From positions 1 to 7,252 of the forward strand of contig PKCL01000192.1 in assembly GCA_002862165.1 (NCBI GenBank): DNA of 7,252 bases. Reading direction: 5' to 3'. The notes below the pieces were generated by a model. The model had not been told where the DNA came from, did no database searches, and saw only the letters and a list, made by a program, of their open reading frames with translations. The DNA is from Planctomycetaceae bacterium. Its GTDB lineage: Bacteria > Planctomycetota > Planctomycetia > Pirellulales > UBA1268. Positions 5,454-7,252 of this stretch are shown in pieces. Made by a program: the position numbers and the translations under genes. Every line of letters starts with the position of its first letter. The stretch's first letter is position 1.

Positions 5454-5911
5454 TCGTTATCCATGCTGCTGATGTAACTTCGTAATCGCTGAAGTTCATC
5501 ACTCACATGACGCAACTTCAACATGTTTTCGACCCGCTTCACTAACTCTATTTTATTCACTGGCTTTGAAAGAAAGTCATCGGTTCCTGACTCTACGGCA
5601 CGCTCTATGTCACCTAATTCTCCAAGTGCAGTGACCATTAGGACCATAATCTGCCGTGTTGCTGGATTGGCCTTGAGTTGCTGACAGACTTCAAACCCCG
5701 ATAGCTTTGGCATCATAATATCAAGAAGAAGAATGTCTGGATTAAAAGATGCCACTTTTTCCAAAGTGTCGTGACCATCAACAGCAGTCGCAATCACACA
5801 ATCGATATCAGCCAGATATACTTCAAGTAATTCTCGGTTCGGTTCATTATCATCGGCAATCAGAATTCGGCTGGTTTCAGTCATAGATGAATCGATATTA
5901 TCTTTGTTCAT
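5438..5911 (-). CDS. Single-domain response regulator (CheY-like receiver) with a short helical tail
   Basis: A 157-residue receiver protein of a two-component system, cytoplasmic. The acidic pair is Asp20-Asp21 in 'ILIADDN', the predicted phospho-acceptor is Asp64 in 'LLLDIMMP', the switch Thr is Thr94 in 'MVTAL', and the conserved Lys is Lys116 in 'LSKPVNKIEL'. All receiver positions are intact. After the receiver, residues 131-150 ('LKLRHVSDELQRLRSYIS') form a probable amphipathic helix like the linker that precedes output domains in PleD- or RsbU-type regulators. Here the protein stops, so no DNA-binding or enzymatic output is present. ATG 5911 has only a weak GAG upstream; ATG 5884 (residue 10) is an alternative with no better site. 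A partner histidine kinase is not in the window. It may be cotranscribed with the DUF2617-like gene 49 bp upstream. Confidence 0.92.
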   Translation of the reverse strand: MNKDNIDSSMTETSRILIADDNEPNRELLEVYLADIDCVIATAVDGHDTLEKVASFNPDILLLDIMMPKLSGFEVCQQLKANPATRQIMVLMVTALGELGDIERAVESGTDDFLSKPVNKIELVKRVENMLKLRHVSDELQRLRSYISSMDNDLPPR

Positions 5912-5932
5912 AAAGTTAAACTCGTCGTCAGA

Positions 5933-5952
5933 AGCCTTGCTATCGTAAGGCT
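5933..5952 (-). other. Intergenic hairpin between the DUF2617-like gene and the response regulator
   Basis: AGCCTTGC-TATC-GTAAGGCT forms an 8-bp stem with one G-U pair and a 4-nt loop. On the minus-strand transcript it lies after the stop of the upstream gene and about 20 nt before the regulator's start. It could be an attenuator, a processing site or a weak terminator. No U-tract follows. Confidence 0.35.
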
Positions 5953-5960
5953 ATATAGCA

Positions 5961-6500
5961 TTAGGGAAGCTGGAAAATTGATTGGCTTTTTACAATTGCA
6001 AATTCTTCTGGGAAAGTATGAAAGGCTTGAAGCAACAGACTTTTTGTGCGTGTTTCAACATTCACCCAACTAATAGCTCCAACTGAGAGACGTCCATGAG
6101 TTGCAAACCGGTGAAATAAACCTTGAGAGATACTATCGGCTGTTAATTCCTGCTGAAACGTCCAAAACACATCTGGCCGCACTCGCTCTAACTGAAAACT
6201 TGTTTCATAACAGACGCCGTTAGCACACTCCAGTGAGTCTGCACGTTCTCCCTGAATTGGGTAGGAGAGCAATCGCCTTTTCTTTGGAAGAGGCTGTTGC
6301 GCTGAGGTCGCAACCTCAACTAACGTGAGGTTTCCGCTGGTCCAAGAGACCGTATGTCCACTTCCCGTTATAGCAATCTCCGCTCGAAAATCACCTCGTT
6401 CAACACGCCGCACTGCATGTCGTTGGAAGAGCTCCGGGTGCAGAGAACGGCCGTAAAGCTGAAACACCAAGTCAGTCACACTGGGACGGGCTGAAATCAC
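5961..6500 (-). CDS. DUF2617-like planctomycete protein of unknown function
   Basis: The protein has 179 residues from the GTG start and reads as a member of the DUF2617 family, which I recall as a planctomycete family. No function is known. It begins with 'ISARPSVTDLVFQLYGRSLH', followed by PELF. Other conserved-looking blocks are 'AEIAITGSGHTVSWTSGNLT', 'QQPLPKKRRL', 'GVCYETSFQLERVRPDVFW' and the C-terminal 'LLLQAFHTFPEEFAIVKSQS'. No signal peptide, membrane segment or catalytic motif is visible, so it is predicted cytoplasmic. GTG 6500 is chosen over ATG 6554 because GGAGGT sits eight bases upstream, and because I expect homologues to start near this point. The extra 18 residues from the ATG look unrelated. 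The only Cys pair is in 'ECANGVC'. It precedes the response regulator on the same strand. Confidence 0.75.
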   Translation of the reverse strand: MISARPSVTDLVFQLYGRSLHPELFQRHAVRRVERGDFRAEIAITGSGHTVSWTSGNLTLVEVATSAQQPLPKKRRLLSYPIQGERADSLECANGVCYETSFQLERVRPDVFWTFQQELTADSISQGLFHRFATHGRLSVGAISWVNVETRTKSLLLQAFHTFPEEFAIVKSQSIFQLP

Positions 6501-6514
6501 CGTTACATACCTCC
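6498..6514 (-). promoter_or_regulatory. Ribosome binding site and GTG start of the DUF2617-like gene
   Basis: On the minus strand GGAGGT (6514-6509) is followed after eight bases by GTG (6500-6498). This near-consensus site favours the internal GTG. Another purine-rich stretch, AGGAGGAG and AAAGGAG at about 6579-6597, lies 25-40 nt upstream of ATG 6554, too far to serve it. Confidence 0.6.
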
Positions 6515-7133
6515 ACGGACCATTTGTCAGCAATCGTTTGGAAACCTGAACCATCGGAAAAAAGAAGTATATCGGCTCCTTTCAACTCCTCCTACTGATC
6601 GGCAGAAAAGAGGGGAAGGGTTTCCTATAAAAAACCTTCCGTCAGTCAGTAAGTCAGCCTTATTTGTCCCAAAAATTACACACAATCGACAAGAAAGCCC
6701 GGTAAATAAACTCTTTTCAGTGCATGTCACCAAAACATCGTGGGGGGCAATCGCTTTGACATCAGTCACACAAAATCCAAAACGTTTTGTTTTGAAGGGT
6801 TTTTCTAGGCACTGCCGACATCCTCCAACTGCTTTGAGATTTTTTTTGTGCTGTCAATATTTTTGATGATGAATATTTATGAACTTTTTTCTTTCATCAG
6901 CGATAACTTACGTGTAACCGAGACACTGCTTGACAGGATTTTTCAGCAACACAGAATGCACATCTGGTGAAACATAGTGATTGCTTAACACGCTTCTTAA
7001 TTCATTTTGATTTCAAGAAATTTAAATTTTAGCTATTTGAAATTTTGTTATTTGAGATAGCATTTTTACCACTAATTTATTCATTAAATCGGGGGAGAGA
7101 TTTTAACGAGTTGGTTACATTATTTTTCATTCA

Positions 7134-7161
7134 TTGACTAAACTCGTTCATGAAATACAAC
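7134..7161 (+). promoter_or_regulatory. Possible promoter before the GC-rich segment
   Basis: TTGACT (7134-7139) and TACAAC (7156-7161) are spaced 16 bp apart, matching consensus at 5 of 6 and 4 of 6 positions. Transcription would begin near 7168-7170, exactly where base composition switches from AT-rich to GC-rich and the stem-forming sequence starts. Confidence 0.35.
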
Positions 7162-7169
7162 TTCGAGGA

Positions 7170-7252
7170 ATCCAAGGGGGGCGGCGACGTGAGGGATCGA
7201 CAGTCGACGGGTTCACCTGTGGCTTGGATGTCCCCCCCGTCTTCGAGGTCTG
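7170..7252 (+). ncRNA. Candidate structured RNA or 5' leader, cut by the window end
   Basis: A G6 run (7176-7181) can pair with a C7 run (7232-7238). ATCCAAG (7170-7176) can pair with CTTGGAT (7223-7229). GTGAG (7189-7193) can pair with TTCAC (7212-7216), and TCGA/TCGA can cap it. The first two pairings cross, so they would be alternatives or a pseudoknot. The octamer CTTCGAGG occurs at 7161-7168 and again at 7241-7248. No known RNA family is recognised. The strand follows the candidate promoter and is uncertain. Confidence 0.3.

Larger units (their letters stand above)
6501..7252. other. Long intergenic region, AT-rich, with a GC-rich structured end
   Basis: No convincing coding region is present. 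The open frame 6769-6527 on the minus strand starts at a GTG without a ribosome site, looks non-protein-like and overlaps the leader of the DUF2617-like gene. Visible structure includes an imperfect inverted repeat GGAAGGGTTT...AAAACCTTCC at 6614-6640, short GTCAGTCAGTAAGTCAG repeats at 6641-6657, a perfect 12-bp palindrome CAAAACGTTTTG at 6778-6789, and an AT-rich stretch (about 6840-7140) with AAATTTAAATTT and two TATTTGA words. The last 80 bases are described separately. Confidence 0.6.

Noticed and set aside
6614..6640. Intrinsic terminator from the inverted repeat GGAAGGGTTT / AAAACCTTCC
   Set aside because: The stem has a bulge, the loop is large, no U-tract follows on either strand and there is no upstream gene in the window to terminate.
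6527..6769. 80-residue minus-strand open frame upstream of the DUF2617-like gene
   Set aside because: It starts at a GTG without a ribosome site, shows no family resemblance, is rich in Phe, Arg and Cys, and ends within the leader of the real gene.
7176..7252. Possible 5' end of tmRNA (GGGGG start and a GTCGACGGG word)
   Set aside because: The spacing between the G-run and the UCGACGGG-like word does not fit the tmRNA acceptor/D-loop arrangement, and the G-run has a better local partner in the C-run.

Overview
The window reads as chromosomal DNA from a planctomycete, probably a marine Pirellulales-like lineage of moderate to low GC. The evidence is the company of three families: the tail of a Pirellula/Verrucomicrobium-type heme-binding dehydrogenase, a GlmU-like 'alternative' sugar nucleotidyltransferase/acyltransferase, and a DUF2617-like protein. 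All family names come from reading motifs in the translations; no search was run.

Layout. (1) 1-329: 3' end of the heme-binding-domain gene (+). (2) 347-2991: a candidate 2.6-kb integrated element. An intact tRNA-Leu(CAA) gene lies at 2937-3019 on the minus strand. A 58-bp copy of its 3' part, from the anticodon stem to just past the 3' end, sits at 347-404 with two mismatches. This is the footprint left by integration into a tRNA gene. The DNA between holds a protein of repeated helix-turn-helix-like units (988-1890, +) and a phage-type cupredoxin-domain protein (1882-2661, -). These two genes converge and overlap tail to tail by 9 bp. No integrase is present. Short TTGYCTGACA repeats lie about 70-100 bp inside each end. 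(3) 3106-4368: GlmU-like enzyme (+). (4) 4550-5428: metF, methylenetetrahydrofolate reductase (+), starting at a GTG. (5) 5438-5911: single-domain response regulator (-), convergent with metF. (6) 5961-6500: DUF2617-like protein (-), also starting at a GTG behind a good ribosome binding site. (7) 6501-7252: about 750 bp with no convincing gene. Most of it is AT-rich, but the last 80 bp turn GC-rich behind a promoter-like sequence and can form competing stems, so a structured RNA or leader may begin there.

How the genes relate. The flanking genes are core-type chromosomal functions (cell-envelope sugar nucleotides, one-carbon metabolism, signalling) and show no single shared pathway. The response regulator and the DUF2617-like gene are close enough (49 bp) to be cotranscribed. 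The accessory part is the tRNA-bounded segment, which is the best candidate for something undescribed: a very small, integrase-less element carrying one unknown DNA-binding-like protein and one phage-structural-like protein.
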